Program-made: the position numbers and the translations under genes
The notes under the pieces: generated by a model
The model's database searches: none
The model's input: only the letters and a program-made list of their open reading frames with translations
Told to the model about the DNA's origin: nothing
In this document: piece by piece, positions 34,990 through 43,880 of the stretch
Position numbering within the stretch: position 1 is the first letter of the stretch
Layout: each line of letters opens with the position of its first letter
Assembly (NCBI RefSeq): GCF_020783315.1
Contig: NZ_CP086063.1
Location: 2,902,501 to 2,966,500, forward strand
DNA length: 64,000 bases
Direction of reading: 5' to 3'
Source: Ferruginibacter lapsinanis
GTDB taxonomy: Bacteria; Bacteroidota; Bacteroidia; Chitinophagales; Chitinophagaceae

Positions 34990-35526
34990 TTAAGCAATAA
35001 AGATAGAAAAGATTGTGGTGCCGTAATTACGTTCTGTTTTATAATGATCAAATTTCTTATAATCATTTCTTGGTGTATGTTCCAACACAAACCAGCCTTT
35101 TGGCTTTAATAAATTTCTTTCAAATATTCTGATCGGCAGATCATCAATGGTTCCTAATGCATAAGGGGGACCTGCGAATATAAAATCATATTGCTCTGTA
35201 CAAGTGTCAATATATTTAAATACATCTGATTTAACCAGCTTGAAATTTTCTAATCCTAATTCTGTTGATGTCTTTTTAATGAAGTCATACATCTTGTTAT
35301 CTTTTTCAACGATGGTCAGATCAATTGCTCCTCTGCTTGCCAGTTCGTAACTAATGCAACCGGTACCACCAAACAGATCGAGTGTTTTTAGAGTATCGAT
35401 CTCCAGGTTATTTTGCAAAATATTAAACAGACCTTCTTTTGCAATATCTGTTGTTGGCCTTGTGTAAGGCATTTCCGCAGGAGGATTGATCCTCCTGCCA
35501 CCATGTATTCCGCTAATTATACGCAT
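34990..35526 (-). CDS. rsmD: 16S rRNA (guanine(966)-N(2))-methyltransferase RsmD
   Basis: A 178-aa SAM-dependent methyltransferase. The N-terminus RIISGIHGGRRI, TRPTTDIAKEGLFNIL, and the SAM motif LDLFGGTGCISYEL (49-62) are typical. Motif IV reads AGPPYAL (118-124), with Gly where the family usually has Asp or Asn before PPY. It overlaps the end of the DUF3822 gene by 10 nt, the usual pairing in Bacteroidota. Confidence 0.93.
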   Translation of the reverse strand: MRIISGIHGGRRINPPAEMPYTRPTTDIAKEGLFNILQNNLEIDTLKTLDLFGGTGCISYELASRGAIDLTIVEKDNKMYDFIKKTSTELGLENFKLVKSDVFKYIDTCTEQYDFIFAGPPYALGTIDDLPIRIFERNLLKPKGWFVLEHTPRNDYKKFDHYKTERNYGTTIFSIFIA

Positions 35527-36335
35527 GCAGCTATACCAAAAAGATGACTAAAAAAATGTGAAGGATAATTCGCTATCTCATCTGTATATTGAAATTTATC
35601 CGGCAAAGAACCAAACTCAATGTGTTCAAAATATTTATGTAACTCATTATACAAATTAGATGTTGTATCGATCATCCCTGATAAGGTCAGATTTACATCA
35701 GCAACAGCTGTATCAAAACTTACACATACATTCAATAAATGATACGCCGCATCCTCCGGTTTTTGATACGCAAATTTCTGTATCACCTGAATCTTGTCAT
35801 CCTTCATCAACAACGTAATAATATGATTCGAGCAAAATGCTGCGAATAAATTATTGCCTTGTTTACTGACCAGATCAGGTAATACCGAATATAAGTGTGT
35901 AATTGTAGCAGTAGGAAAAAGATTATTCATTATCATCTCTACTGACTTGGGTGTTCGATATACATTTTGAATACCATACCTGAACATAAAATCTCCTCGT
36001 ATCACTTTATCAGGAAAATCTCCGTAAACAAGATCCAGCATATTTTTATTTGCTTCCATTTCAGCCAATTCTTTTGGCACTAAAACAGATTCTGAAAAAC
36101 AATAGATGATATCAACTTTTTTGAATTTTTGTTTCAAAAAAGGTTCTTCGTATAAAATACTTCGTATGTTATTTTCTACATTTAATTTATCAGGAAACTG
36201 ATATACACAAATTGAAGAAAATGTATTGGTATCATCCAGTATATAAAGAGACAGTCCATGTTCTCCCATTTCTATAAATAAATGAGCAGTAGAAAGATCG
36301 ATCCCGATTGGCTGTATGTTAAATAAAGGTGTCAA
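35517..36335 (-). CDS. DUF3822 family protein
   Basis: A 272-aa protein of the DUF3822 family, which is found next to rsmD in most Bacteroidota and has an actin/hexokinase-like fold predicted for it. Visible landmarks are LFIEMGEHGLSLYILDDTN, YCFSESVLVPKELA and LFAAFCSNHIITLLMKDDKI. No ATPase motif can be called with certainty and the function is unknown. The start is TTG at 36335. Confidence 0.82.
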   Translation of the reverse strand: MTPLFNIQPIGIDLSTAHLFIEMGEHGLSLYILDDTNTFSSICVYQFPDKLNVENNIRSILYEEPFLKQKFKKVDIIYCFSESVLVPKELAEMEANKNMLDLVYGDFPDKVIRGDFMFRYGIQNVYRTPKSVEMIMNNLFPTATITHLYSVLPDLVSKQGNNLFAAFCSNHIITLLMKDDKIQVIQKFAYQKPEDAAYHLLNVCVSFDTAVADVNLTLSGMIDTTSNLYNELHKYFEHIEFGSLPDKFQYTDEIANYPSHFFSHLFGIAACV

Positions 36336-36377
36336 TAAAAAAGTTTGAGTGGCAAAATAAGATAATTTTGTCGACTT

Positions 36378-37730
36378 ATGGATAATGCGACTGATTTAAA
36401 AGTACAAGTTACCAATAAACAAATACTATCTATTGCACTTCCTATAACGCTTGCAATACTGGTTCCGCAAATTAATATGCTCACCAACAGCATTTTTTTG
36501 GGTAATCTGAGTACAGAAGCCTTAGGAAATGCAGGGGTAACGGGTGTGTTTTACCTGATCTTTGCGGTGGCGGGCCACGGTTTAAACAATGCTATGCAAT
36601 CTGTTTTCAGCAGATATGCCGGAGCCGGAGATACCAATGCTTTTAAAATTATTTTATCACAAGGTATCCGTATCAGTCTGCAATTTGCTTTCGCTGGTAT
36701 TTTAATTACCTGGCTGGTAGCTCCGATGATCCTGAGTTCTGTAGCAGACCCCAAAGCATATCCGCAGGAAATGAGTTTTTTACGAATCAGAATATTCGGT
36801 CTGCCCTTTTTGTATTTATTTCAAATGGGCAATGCTTTTTTAGTAGCATCACTCAATAGCCGTTATTTAATGATCGGATTTATTTTTGAGTCATTGATAA
36901 ATATCTTACTGGATTATTTATTGATCAACGGTTACTGGGGCTTGCCAAAAATGGGCTTTAACGGAGCTGCAGTTGCATCAGTGATAGCTGAAATCATTGG
37001 CTGTATTGTTGTGTTTATAGTTTTGTATAGAACAGGATTAAAAAGACAATACTCGCTTTTACAAAATTTTGTTTACGATAAGATCAAGAGCAAAGAGATT
37101 ATAAAAATAGCCACCCCCTTGATGCTGCAGTTTATTATCAGCGTGACAACCTGGTTGGTATTTTTTATTTTAATTGAATCTCTTCATGATGAAACTGCAA
37201 AAGCGATCAGTAATACCATGCGTAATGTATTTGGCCTTACCGGTGTATTTGTCTGGGCATTTGCTGGCACCTGCAATGCAATGGTCAGCAATTTAATGGG
37301 ACAACGAAAAGAAGAATTAGTAACAAAAGCAATTACCCGTATCATGCTTTGGAGTACAGGTTCCTGCTTGATGATGTGCTTATTCATCAATCTTTTTCCG
37401 CAAATATTTTTTAGCGTTTTTGGTCAGGGAGATGCCTTTATTGCTGAAGCCACACCGGTATTAAGAACAGTCTCATTAGGCCTGTTAATAATGAGCATGG
37501 CCAATATATGGCTGAACGGTGTAACCGGTACAGGGAAAACGAAAATGAATTTAGCAATAGAGATCATTGCGATCACCGGCTATCTATTCTATAGCTGGTA
37601 TTTTACCAAAGCTCATTATGTATCACTGGCAATGGCATGGAGCAACGAAATCATTTACTGGTCGATCGTATTTCTTCTTTCTTTTACTTTTCTAAAAAGT
37701 GGCAAATGGAAAACTAAACAACCGGTTTAA
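36378..37730 (+). CDS. MATE family efflux transporter
   Basis: A 450-aa protein with twelve membrane segments arranged as two halves. It shows the NorM/DinF-type N-terminal ILSIALPITLAILVPQINML, GNLSTEALGNAGVTG, and the matching start of the second half IIKIATPLMLQFIISV. It probably exports cationic compounds in exchange for sodium or protons. It is divergent from the DUF3822 gene and convergent with the M1 peptidase gene. Confidence 0.92.
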   Translation: MDNATDLKVQVTNKQILSIALPITLAILVPQINMLTNSIFLGNLSTEALGNAGVTGVFYLIFAVAGHGLNNAMQSVFSRYAGAGDTNAFKIILSQGIRISLQFAFAGILITWLVAPMILSSVADPKAYPQEMSFLRIRIFGLPFLYLFQMGNAFLVASLNSRYLMIGFIFESLINILLDYLLINGYWGLPKMGFNGAAVASVIAEIIGCIVVFIVLYRTGLKRQYSLLQNFVYDKIKSKEIIKIATPLMLQFIISVTTWLVFFILIESLHDETAKAISNTMRNVFGLTGVFVWAFAGTCNAMVSNLMGQRKEELVTKAITRIMLWSTGSCLMMCLFINLFPQIFFSVFGQGDAFIAEATPVLRTVSLGLLIMSMANIWLNGVTGTGKTKMNLAIEIIAITGYLFYSWYFTKAHYVSLAMAWSNEIIYWSIVFLLSFTFLKSGKWKTKQPV

Positions 37731-37739
37731 GTTTTCGTA

Positions 37740-39698
37740 TTATTTGCTTTTCCATGTATTGTTGGTAAAGTTCATATCGGGTAATACTTTATCCGGATCG
37801 ATCACTACCTGACTGATCGCTTCGGTGGTGGGCAATTTTACTTTCCAAACTTTAGTATTATTCCAAACCTCAACGGGTAATTTTATCTTTCCTCGTTTAC
37901 CGCTTTTTGTGGTATAGCTTAACGTAACAGGCATAGCCATTTCATCTAAATTAGCAATGGTAACTATGGCAGGATTTGACATCAGGTCATTTTCATAATT
38001 CACTGCAATTACCGCCTGATCCAATTTATAGTTTTCGATGAACCACCCTTTCCAGAACCAGCTAAGGTCCTCTCCTGCCGCATTATCCATCGTTCTGAAA
38101 AAATCCCATGGAGTTGGATGTTTGTAGGCCCACTTGCTGATATATGTTTTGAATGCATAATCAAATCTGTCTGCACCCAAAATTTCATTTCTTAATAATT
38201 CCAACCCATAGCCCGGTTTGTAATATAGTTCGATCCCGATATTGGACTCCTTCATTGCATCCGGAGTGGTCATGATAGGTTCTGTTTTATTATGAAACAA
38301 ATAACCGGCAAAAGCTGGCATATTGTAGCCGGCGCTTTTATATTCGCCATTATTAAAATCATCATCTGCCAATGAATTAATGAATGTATTAAATCCTTCA
38401 TCCATCCAGCCATATTTACGTTCGTTACTACCAACGATCATCGGAAACCATGTATGTCCGAATTCATGATCAGTTACACCAAATAGCCCATCTGTTTCAG
38501 ATTGATATCCGCAAAAAACAATACCGGGATATTCCATTCCGCTGATATTTGATGCTACATTTGAAGCAACAGGATAAGGATATTCCATCCAGCGTTTGCT
38601 ATAATTTTCTATGCTGCCTTTTGTATACTCTGTGGCTCTGCTCCATCCTTTTTGTCCCACACTTTCTACAGGGTAAACGCTATTTGCAAAAGCGGTTTTA
38701 CCGCTCGGTAAATTTATTTTGGCTCCATCCCATACAAAGAATTTTGAAGAAGCCCATGATGCATCTCTTGCATTATTTATCTTAAAATGCCAGGTAAGCG
38801 TATTCTTTGCTGGTCTTGATGCTGGATCTTTTACTTCTGCAGCAGAACGAATGATAACAGTTTTGTCGCTTGATTTAGCTTCATTGTATTTGCTTAACTG
38901 AGCTGCTGTAAGCACTTCAGCAGGATTTAATAATTCTCCGCTTGCCACAACAATATGCGATGCAGGGACTGTAATGCTGAAATCAAAATCGCCATATTCT
39001 AAATAGAATTCACTTGCTCCAAGATATGGAGCTGTATTCCATCCCTGTACATCATCAAACACACACATACGTGGATACCATTGTGCCACAGCAAAAATAT
39101 CTCCGTTCTTGGTTTTTAAAATACCGCATCTATCGGCTCCGTAGTCAGGAAGGATAAATGAATAATCTATCTTGATCGTAACAACATCTCCATCGGCAGC
39201 CATTGGCTTAGGTAAACGAATCTGCATTCTTGTATCTGTAATTAAATAATTGGCATCGCTGTTACCCACTTTAACTGAAGTAATTTTATTACCTCCGTCA
39301 AAATCACTTTTGCTATCTCCATAGCGGCTATGTTTATCAACAGGCAATTTAGCATCGCCCCGACTTGATTGTGAAAACAGGTTCTGATCTAATTGCAGCC
39401 ATAAATAGGGTAATGTAAGCGGACTGTTATTTTTGTACGTAATCGTTACTGTCCCTTTTATTTCGTGTGTAATATCATCCAATGAAACAGCTATCTGATA
39501 ATCTGCTCTGTTTTGCCAATAGCCTGTATTTGGCTCACCATTGGCTGCCCTTGTAGCTGTTGCGCCTACCGGGTAAAATAGTGGTGAAAATAATTTGTGA
39601 GGATCGTATTTGGATTGAACTGAATCTTCATCCTGTGCAAAGGAAAACGTAACGACTAAACTAAATGTGATTACACTGAAAAACGACTTCAATAGCAT
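37740..39698 (-). CDS. M1 family metallopeptidase, exported
   Basis: A 652-aa protein from the ATG that begins [18 protein letters not shown], a clear signal peptide ending SFAQ. The zinc site is HEFGH (411-415) with Glu434 in WMDEGF, giving the M1 pattern HExxH-X18-E. The GxMEN-like exopeptidase motif is GMEYPG (387-392). It is probably a periplasmic or secreted aminopeptidase. A start 12 codons upstream is possible, but a -7 element lies between the two ATG codons, favouring this one. Confidence 0.93.
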   Translation of the reverse strand: MLLKSFFSVITFSLVVTFSFAQDEDSVQSKYDPHKLFSPLFYPVGATATRAANGEPNTGYWQNRADYQIAVSLDDITHEIKGTVTITYKNNSPLTLPYLWLQLDQNLFSQSSRGDAKLPVDKHSRYGDSKSDFDGGNKITSVKVGNSDANYLITDTRMQIRLPKPMAADGDVVTIKIDYSFILPDYGADRCGILKTKNGDIFAVAQWYPRMCVFDDVQGWNTAPYLGASEFYLEYGDFDFSITVPASHIVVASGELLNPAEVLTAAQLSKYNEAKSSDKTVIIRSAAEVKDPASRPAKNTLTWHFKINNARDASWASSKFFVWDGAKINLPSGKTAFANSVYPVESVGQKGWSRATEYTKGSIENYSKRWMEYPYPVASNVASNISGMEYPGIVFCGYQSETDGLFGVTDHEFGHTWFPMIVGSNERKYGWMDEGFNTFINSLADDDFNNGEYKSAGYNMPAFAGYLFHNKTEPIMTTPDAMKESNIGIELYYKPGYGLELLRNEILGADRFDYAFKTYISKWAYKHPTPWDFFRTMDNAAGEDLSWFWKGWFIENYKLDQAVIAVNYENDLMSNPAIVTIANLDEMAMPVTLSYTTKSGKRGKIKLPVEVWNNTKVWKVKLPTTEAISQVVIDPDKVLPDMNFTNNTWKSK

Positions 39699-39716
39699 TG
39701 GAATAATTTTAGTTAC

Positions 39717-39724
39717 CGAAGGTA
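39717..39724 (-). promoter_or_regulatory. -7 element of the M1 peptidase gene, decides the start
   Basis: On the minus strand TACCTTCG lies 18 nt upstream of the ATG at 39698 and downstream of the alternative ATG at 39734. A TTG lies 15 nt further upstream (39742-39740), slightly short for a -33 element. Confidence 0.4.
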
Positions 39725-39767
39725 AATAAAACATTCTAACAATGCATACCGTTCATCATCTAACCGA

Positions 39768-40523
39768 TTACAATAACTCAGCCAGCAACAGTTTGCCTTC
39801 TTCTTTTATGCCCGGGTCGGCCTCTGTATTGTTGGGTAATAATAACATGGCTTTAAGCACTTCGATAGCCTTTTGCTTCTCGTTATTTCGTTTGTAAGCT
39901 CTGGCCAGCTCATAATAATTTATTACAAAGCCGGGGCCGGTTAATGACCTGGCTTTTTCAAAACAATCAATTGAAGATCTTAATGAAGCGGCGGGCATTC
40001 CTCCATATAATAATTTAACAGCGGCTTTTTCAAACATAGACAAATTACTTATTTCATAATGCCATCTGCCTAATACATGCCATGCCTTAAAATTATTGGG
40101 ATTAGCCTTAATAGCAAGATCTACATATTTCCTTAAATCTCTTGCTGATGCAATTTTTTCCTTATTTGTTTTGCTCATGGAAATATGTCCTAATGCCATG
40201 GCCATGGCACAGTTGGCATCTGAGCTTGCAGGATCTACTTTCAGGGCTACTTCTGCAAATGCCTTTGCAGCTTTGTAAAAATCTTCTTTGGCTTTCAGGT
40301 CTGTTTGACGTTTACCGATCCTGCAACACAATTCACTGCATTTAGATAATGCATATATATTTCCCGGCTCCCTACTAACTACTTCTTTAAATTTAAGAAA
40401 GGCGCCCGTTTCATTAGGAACTGCTTCCAGTCTGTCAGCTTCTTTGATCAATGCTTTTATATCCTGGGAATACAGATTGAATACAGCAAACAATGCAAAG
40501 AAACAGGTTATGATAAATTTCAT
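39768..40523 (-). CDS. Exported TPR protein
   Basis: A 251-aa protein with a signal peptide (MKFIITCFFALFAVFNLYSQ) and TPR-like helices (YALSKCSELCCRIGKRQTD, DANCAMAMALGHISMSK, AWHVLGRWHYEIS, INYYELARAYKRNNEKQKAI). It resembles the regulator-of-microtubule-dynamics type of TPR fold. Its ATG begins one base after the folB stop, and a strong Shine-Dalgarno AAGGAGGT lies 7 nt upstream inside folB, so it is translated from the folB message. The function is unknown. Confidence 0.8.
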   Translation of the reverse strand: MKFIITCFFALFAVFNLYSQDIKALIKEADRLEAVPNETGAFLKFKEVVSREPGNIYALSKCSELCCRIGKRQTDLKAKEDFYKAAKAFAEVALKVDPASSDANCAMAMALGHISMSKTNKEKIASARDLRKYVDLAIKANPNNFKAWHVLGRWHYEISNLSMFEKAAVKLLYGGMPAASLRSSIDCFEKARSLTGPGFVINYYELARAYKRNNEKQKAIEVLKAMLLLPNNTEADPGIKEEGKLLLAELL

Positions 40524-40524
40524 T

Positions 40525-40875
40525 TTATACCTCCTTTCTATAGCTAACACTAATTTGTCCATGGAAATTGTGTATAGGTGGATTTAATTTTTTAATTGCA
40601 ACATCAACTGAAATGATCCTTTCATCATGTGCACAAATTAAGTCAGCCAAATCCTGTGCCACAGTTTCTAACAACGGGGTTGGCGTATCCATTCTTTTCT
40701 GTATGATCTCATATAAAGAGACGTAATTGACCGTTTGTTTCAACGAAACGATCTTATCTGTATTTCTTACAACAACAGTAATATTCAATTCGAGGCCATT
40801 GCCCAATACCTTTTCTTCTTCATGTATACCATGAAAAGAGTGAAACTTTAAACTATTGAGATGGATCGTTAACAA
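40525..40875 (-). CDS. folB: Dihydroneopterin aldolase
   Basis: A 116-aa enzyme of folate synthesis that cleaves dihydroneopterin to 6-hydroxymethyl-dihydropterin. It shows IHLNSLKFHSFHGIHEEEKV, the NYVSLYEIIQKRM stretch, PLLETVAQDLAD and the C-terminal VAIKKLNPPIHNFHG. The start is TTG at 40875, as a stop codon lies two codons upstream. It is co-transcribed with the TPR gene and follows trxB by 38 nt. Confidence 0.93.
   Translation of the reverse strand: MLTIHLNSLKFHSFHGIHEEEKVLGNGLELNITVVVRNTDKIVSLKQTVNYVSLYEIIQKRMDTPTPLLETVAQDLADLICAHDERIISVDVAIKKLNPPIHNFHGQISVSYRKEV
40533..40541 (-). promoter_or_regulatory. Strong Shine-Dalgarno sequence before the TPR gene
   Basis: On the minus strand AAAGGAGGT sits about 9 nt before the ATG at 40523. 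Such sequences are rare in this window, and it marks the ATG at 40523 rather than the in-frame ATG 13 codons upstream. Confidence 0.7.
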
Positions 40876-40913
40876 AGCTTACTAATTGATAGATGATAAA
40901 TGATAATTGATAA

Positions 40914-41861
40914 TTAATGAAGTCCTTTTTCGCTTAGATATCTTTCCGTATCCAATGCAGCCATACATCCACTGCCGGCAGCAGTTACCGCCTGACGATA
41001 GATCTTATCCTGCACATCACCAGCAGCAAACACCCCTTCTATATTTGTTTTAGATGAGCCCGGAACAGTTTTTAAATACCCTGCTTCATCCATATCCAGC
41101 CAACCTTTAAAAATATCGCTATTAGGCTGATGCCCTATCGCTACAAAGAAGGCACTCACCGGTATCTCTGTTTTTTCTCCCGTCTCTACATTTTTCAATC
41201 TTACCGCTTCTACTTTTTTATCCCCCAAAACCTCATCTGTTACACTATGCCAATATACTTTAATATTAGCTGTTTTCAATACTCTTTCCTGCATTACTTT
41301 ACTTGCTCTCATCTCTCCTTTTCTAACCACCATATGTACCTGAGAACATATTTTAGAAAGATACAACGCCTCTTCTGCAGCGGTATCTCCTGCGCCAACT
41401 ATTGCCACTTCTTTTCCTTTAAAGAAAAATCCATCGCAAACAGCACAGGCACTTACGCCATAACCATTCAACCTTTGTTCACTTTCTAACCCAAGCCATT
41501 TAGCACTTGCACCGGTTGAAATGATCACCGCATCTGCTTCGATCCATTTTTCTTCATCGATCTCAACTTTATATGGCTGTGCAGAAAAATCTACTTTTGT
41601 TGCCAACCCGTAACGGATATCTGCCCCCATACGTTTTGCCTGGTTCTCAAAATGAACCATCATTTCGGGTCCCTGAATACCTTCGGGGTAACCAGGATAA
41701 TTCTCTACTTCTGTAGTGATCGTTAACTGACCACCCGGTTGTATTCCCTGATACAATACAGGATTCAATCCTGCTCTGCTGGCATAAATTGCCGCAGTGT
41801 AACCAGCTGGTCCTGAACCTATGATAAGACAATGTACTTTTTCGTTTGTGTTAGTATCCAT
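40914..41861 (-). CDS. trxB: Thioredoxin-disulfide reductase
   Basis: A 315-aa FAD/NADPH enzyme that reduces thioredoxin. The FAD motif GSGPAG (15-20), redox-active CAVC (139-142) followed by DG, NADPH motif GAGDTAAEEALYLS, and C-terminal GVFAAGDVQDKIYRQ are all intact. Length is normal. ATG start at 41861. Confidence 0.96.
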   Translation of the reverse strand: MDTNTNEKVHCLIIGSGPAGYTAAIYASRAGLNPVLYQGIQPGGQLTITTEVENYPGYPEGIQGPEMMVHFENQAKRMGADIRYGLATKVDFSAQPYKVEIDEEKWIEADAVIISTGASAKWLGLESEQRLNGYGVSACAVCDGFFFKGKEVAIVGAGDTAAEEALYLSKICSQVHMVVRKGEMRASKVMQERVLKTANIKVYWHSVTDEVLGDKKVEAVRLKNVETGEKTEIPVSAFFVAIGHQPNSDIFKGWLDMDEAGYLKTVPGSSKTNIEGVFAAGDVQDKIYRQAVTAAGSGCMAALDTERYLSEKGLH

Positions 41862-41960
41862 ATTCTTTTTGTTCTATAAAATGATAAGTTTATAATGCAC
41901 GAATTACATTATTTTATTGTAATTGTGCAAATATATTTACAAGTAAACGGTATCAGTTAT

Positions 41961-42842
41961 TTATTTGGGAATAATTAATGTTTTGTAAAAGGCAGCATAC
42001 CCGTAAAACGCTCCTAATGCCCCATTACTGATATTGCCAATTACTTTATTGGGCTGGCTGAAAGGATTACCGATACTGCCTTGGGCAAACTCCCAGGTAC
42101 TCCAGAATGTATAGGTGGCTTTGTCTATATTGCACAATTTCATGGTAACAGTATCTCCTCTCTTAAAGTAATTACTATCAAAGCTTACTTTATTATTCCT
42201 GTCAATTCCCGGATCTACCTGTAATTGATAAGATATGCCATCAATAACCTGGTCATCAAATACAGAGTTATCTCCCGGTAAAAAATTACCGCTGTTCTTT
42301 TTGGTAAAATACCTGATATAATTGCCAAGCCCCGGAGGGTCTGTTGATCTTACCATCAAAATTACATTGGTGGTATCATCTGAGAACGGGGCTGGTTTCC
42401 ACCAGAGAGAATCCGGCTTTTTGGCCAATACAGGAATGGTGGTTATGGCATCGTATTGCTTTCCGGCCGATACAATTTTTAATGAGTAGGTAGTATTGAA
42501 TGCTCCGTTAAATGCTGTTGAAGGACTTGCCGGATCAATAGAGTAATATGAATAACTATATCCATTATTTAAGGGAACAGTATACTCCTTTAATTGATGT
42601 GTAAGCGTTCCATTTGAAATAGTGACCACCGCATCATGCACAAATGAGTTTACCAGTAATGAGGGATTGATATTACTGAAAAAGTCGAAACTTTTAGTTA
42701 GTACCACCACAGGAGGCTGATCATTCTCAATATTGGCATCTACCACCAATACATCATCAGCATTCTTTAAATTAAAATTGATATCCTTTTCGCAGCCATA
42801 TAAAACAAAAACTACTGCTAAAACTAAAGCGACTCTCTTCAT
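41961..42842 (-). CDS. DUF4249 family lipoprotein
   Basis: A 293-aa lipoprotein (VLYGC, Cys16) of the DUF4249 family. The ADDVLVVDANIENDQPPVVVLTKS strand, written here as VVDANIENDQPP, and TYSLKIVSAGKQYDAITTIP are characteristic. These usually sit beside a TonB-dependent receptor and are thought to help import; no receptor gene is adjacent here, so this is an orphan copy or its partner is elsewhere. Confidence 0.85.
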   Translation of the reverse strand: MKRVALVLAVVFVLYGCEKDINFNLKNADDVLVVDANIENDQPPVVVLTKSFDFFSNINPSLLVNSFVHDAVVTISNGTLTHQLKEYTVPLNNGYSYSYYSIDPASPSTAFNGAFNTTYSLKIVSAGKQYDAITTIPVLAKKPDSLWWKPAPFSDDTTNVILMVRSTDPPGLGNYIRYFTKKNSGNFLPGDNSVFDDQVIDGISYQLQVDPGIDRNNKVSFDSNYFKRGDTVTMKLCNIDKATYTFWSTWEFAQGSIGNPFSQPNKVIGNISNGALGAFYGYAAFYKTLIIPK

Positions 42843-42908
42843 AGTACAAAATTAAAGTATAATAACAATCTAATCGGGTAATGGTTTAGTTAAAGTTGAA
42901 ATGGGAGC

Positions 42909-43092
42909 ATTGTGTTGGGGGATATCAGTATGCCGGGGGGCACAGATAACATATATAATTTGTGAAGAGGTAGGTGAAAACCCCGCTGGGACGAAAACGT
43001 CCTGCCTGAACTGAAATACAATGAAGAACAAATGTTGAGGCTATATTCGTCAAGCCCCAATAACGCCAAACCTGATGTTGGTTGCTGTTTTT
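42909..43092. repeat. Cassette-boundary repeat unit A
   Basis: Non-coding unit next to the stop codon of the 43094-43651 gene. It shares with unit B (43765-43880) the core TATATTCGTC (43042-43051) and an end of the form ATGTTGGTTGCTGTTTTT (43075-43092; 14 of 18 bases match unit B). It also holds a hairpin GGACG/CGTCC at 42989-43002. The end segment 43078-43091 is repeated inverted at 43667-43680 on the other side of the gene. Confidence 0.6.
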
Positions 43093-43680
43093 CTTAGTCC
43101 ACAGTGAACGTTACAAATACAATTAGTTTTTTGTCTGCCGAAGTCAATTTGATTTCTTTCTTTTCTGTTGAGTTGTCACTCTTATTTTTCAAGTCCAAAA
43201 ACGTAGTCAAATTGTCAAGAGAAAACTCCACAATAGCTTTTTTGCTACAACTAAAAACAAGTTTGTATTTGTCATTCAAGACTGGTTGTGGAATTGCAGA
43301 ATTATTATAAAAGTCAATTGTCTTAGGTGGCAAGGAAGTCTTTAAATTAAAACTCATAGACTCAACATAAGAAATGCTGTCTGTCAAGTTTAACAATGAA
43401 ATTGTACAATTTTCATTAGCTGCTTCGTTGTATCGCATTTCCTCATTAACGTATTGCATTTTCCGAACTTGTGTCGTGTCTAAATAGTCGTTTTTAATAA
43501 ACTTAACGCTATTGAGATTAACTGTATGCTTAGTCTTTGTTAAACTAGTTGGTAAAATTTCCTTTACCAAAAACATATAAATAATAACTATGAAAAACAG
43601 TATTCCAAGAGTTAAGAAAATTGAAAGAAGTCTGTTGTTGAGTTTTGTCATTAGTAAGTGTCATTTAAAATAGCAACCAA
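43078..43680. mobile_element. Inverted-repeat-bounded gene unit 1
   Basis: TTGGTTGCTGTTTT (43078-43091) and AAAATAGCAACCAA (43667-43680) are inverted copies matching at 13 of 14 positions. They lie 2 nt outside the stop codon and 15 nt outside the start codon of the enclosed gene. Outside them, longer partly matching inverted sequences continue (TTGGCG motifs on both sides). No recombinase is present in the window. Confidence 0.5.
43094..43651 (-). CDS. Membrane-anchored protein of unknown function, cassette-borne
   Basis: A 185-aa protein with one N-terminal membrane segment (LLSIFLTLGILFFIVIIYMFL) and an extracytoplasmic domain rich in Asn, Ser and Thr with predicted beta-strands (CTISLLNLTDSISYVESMSF, KLIVFVTFTVD). 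No family is recognised. It is AT-rich and enclosed by inverted repeats, in line with accessory DNA. Confidence 0.6.
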   Translation of the reverse strand: MTKLNNRLLSIFLTLGILFFIVIIYMFLVKEILPTSLTKTKHTVNLNSVKFIKNDYLDTTQVRKMQYVNEEMRYNEAANENCTISLLNLTDSISYVESMSFNLKTSLPPKTIDFYNNSAIPQPVLNDKYKLVFSCSKKAIVEFSLDNLTTFLDLKNKSDNSTEKKEIKLTSADKKLIVFVTFTVD

Positions 43681-43764
43681 AGTTAAAGCATTGGCGATGT
43701 GGCGGCATTCATTGAATGTCCAGCCCGGAACCAATGTTGATTAAAGATACAAAAGGTCATTGTT

Positions 43765-43880
43765 TATTCTATTGCTGGGGGTTATTTGTCTGCTGAAACC
43801 AAGACCGAACAGCGAACAAAAAGCTGAGAATATATTCGTCGCCCCGCCATATTGCCAATGCAATGTTAGCTACAGTTTTT
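43765..43880. repeat. Cassette-boundary repeat unit B
   Basis: Non-coding unit next to the stop codon of the AlbA_2 gene. It carries TATATTCGTC (43831-43840), CCGCCATATTGCCAATGC and the end ATGTTAGCTACAGTTTTT (43863-43880). The left side of the same gap (43686-43704, GCATTGGCGATGTGGCGG) is an inverted, 16-of-18 match to the CCGCCATATTGCCAATGC stretch, so the 43.68-43.87 kb gap is bounded by inverted repeats of its own. Confidence 0.6.
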
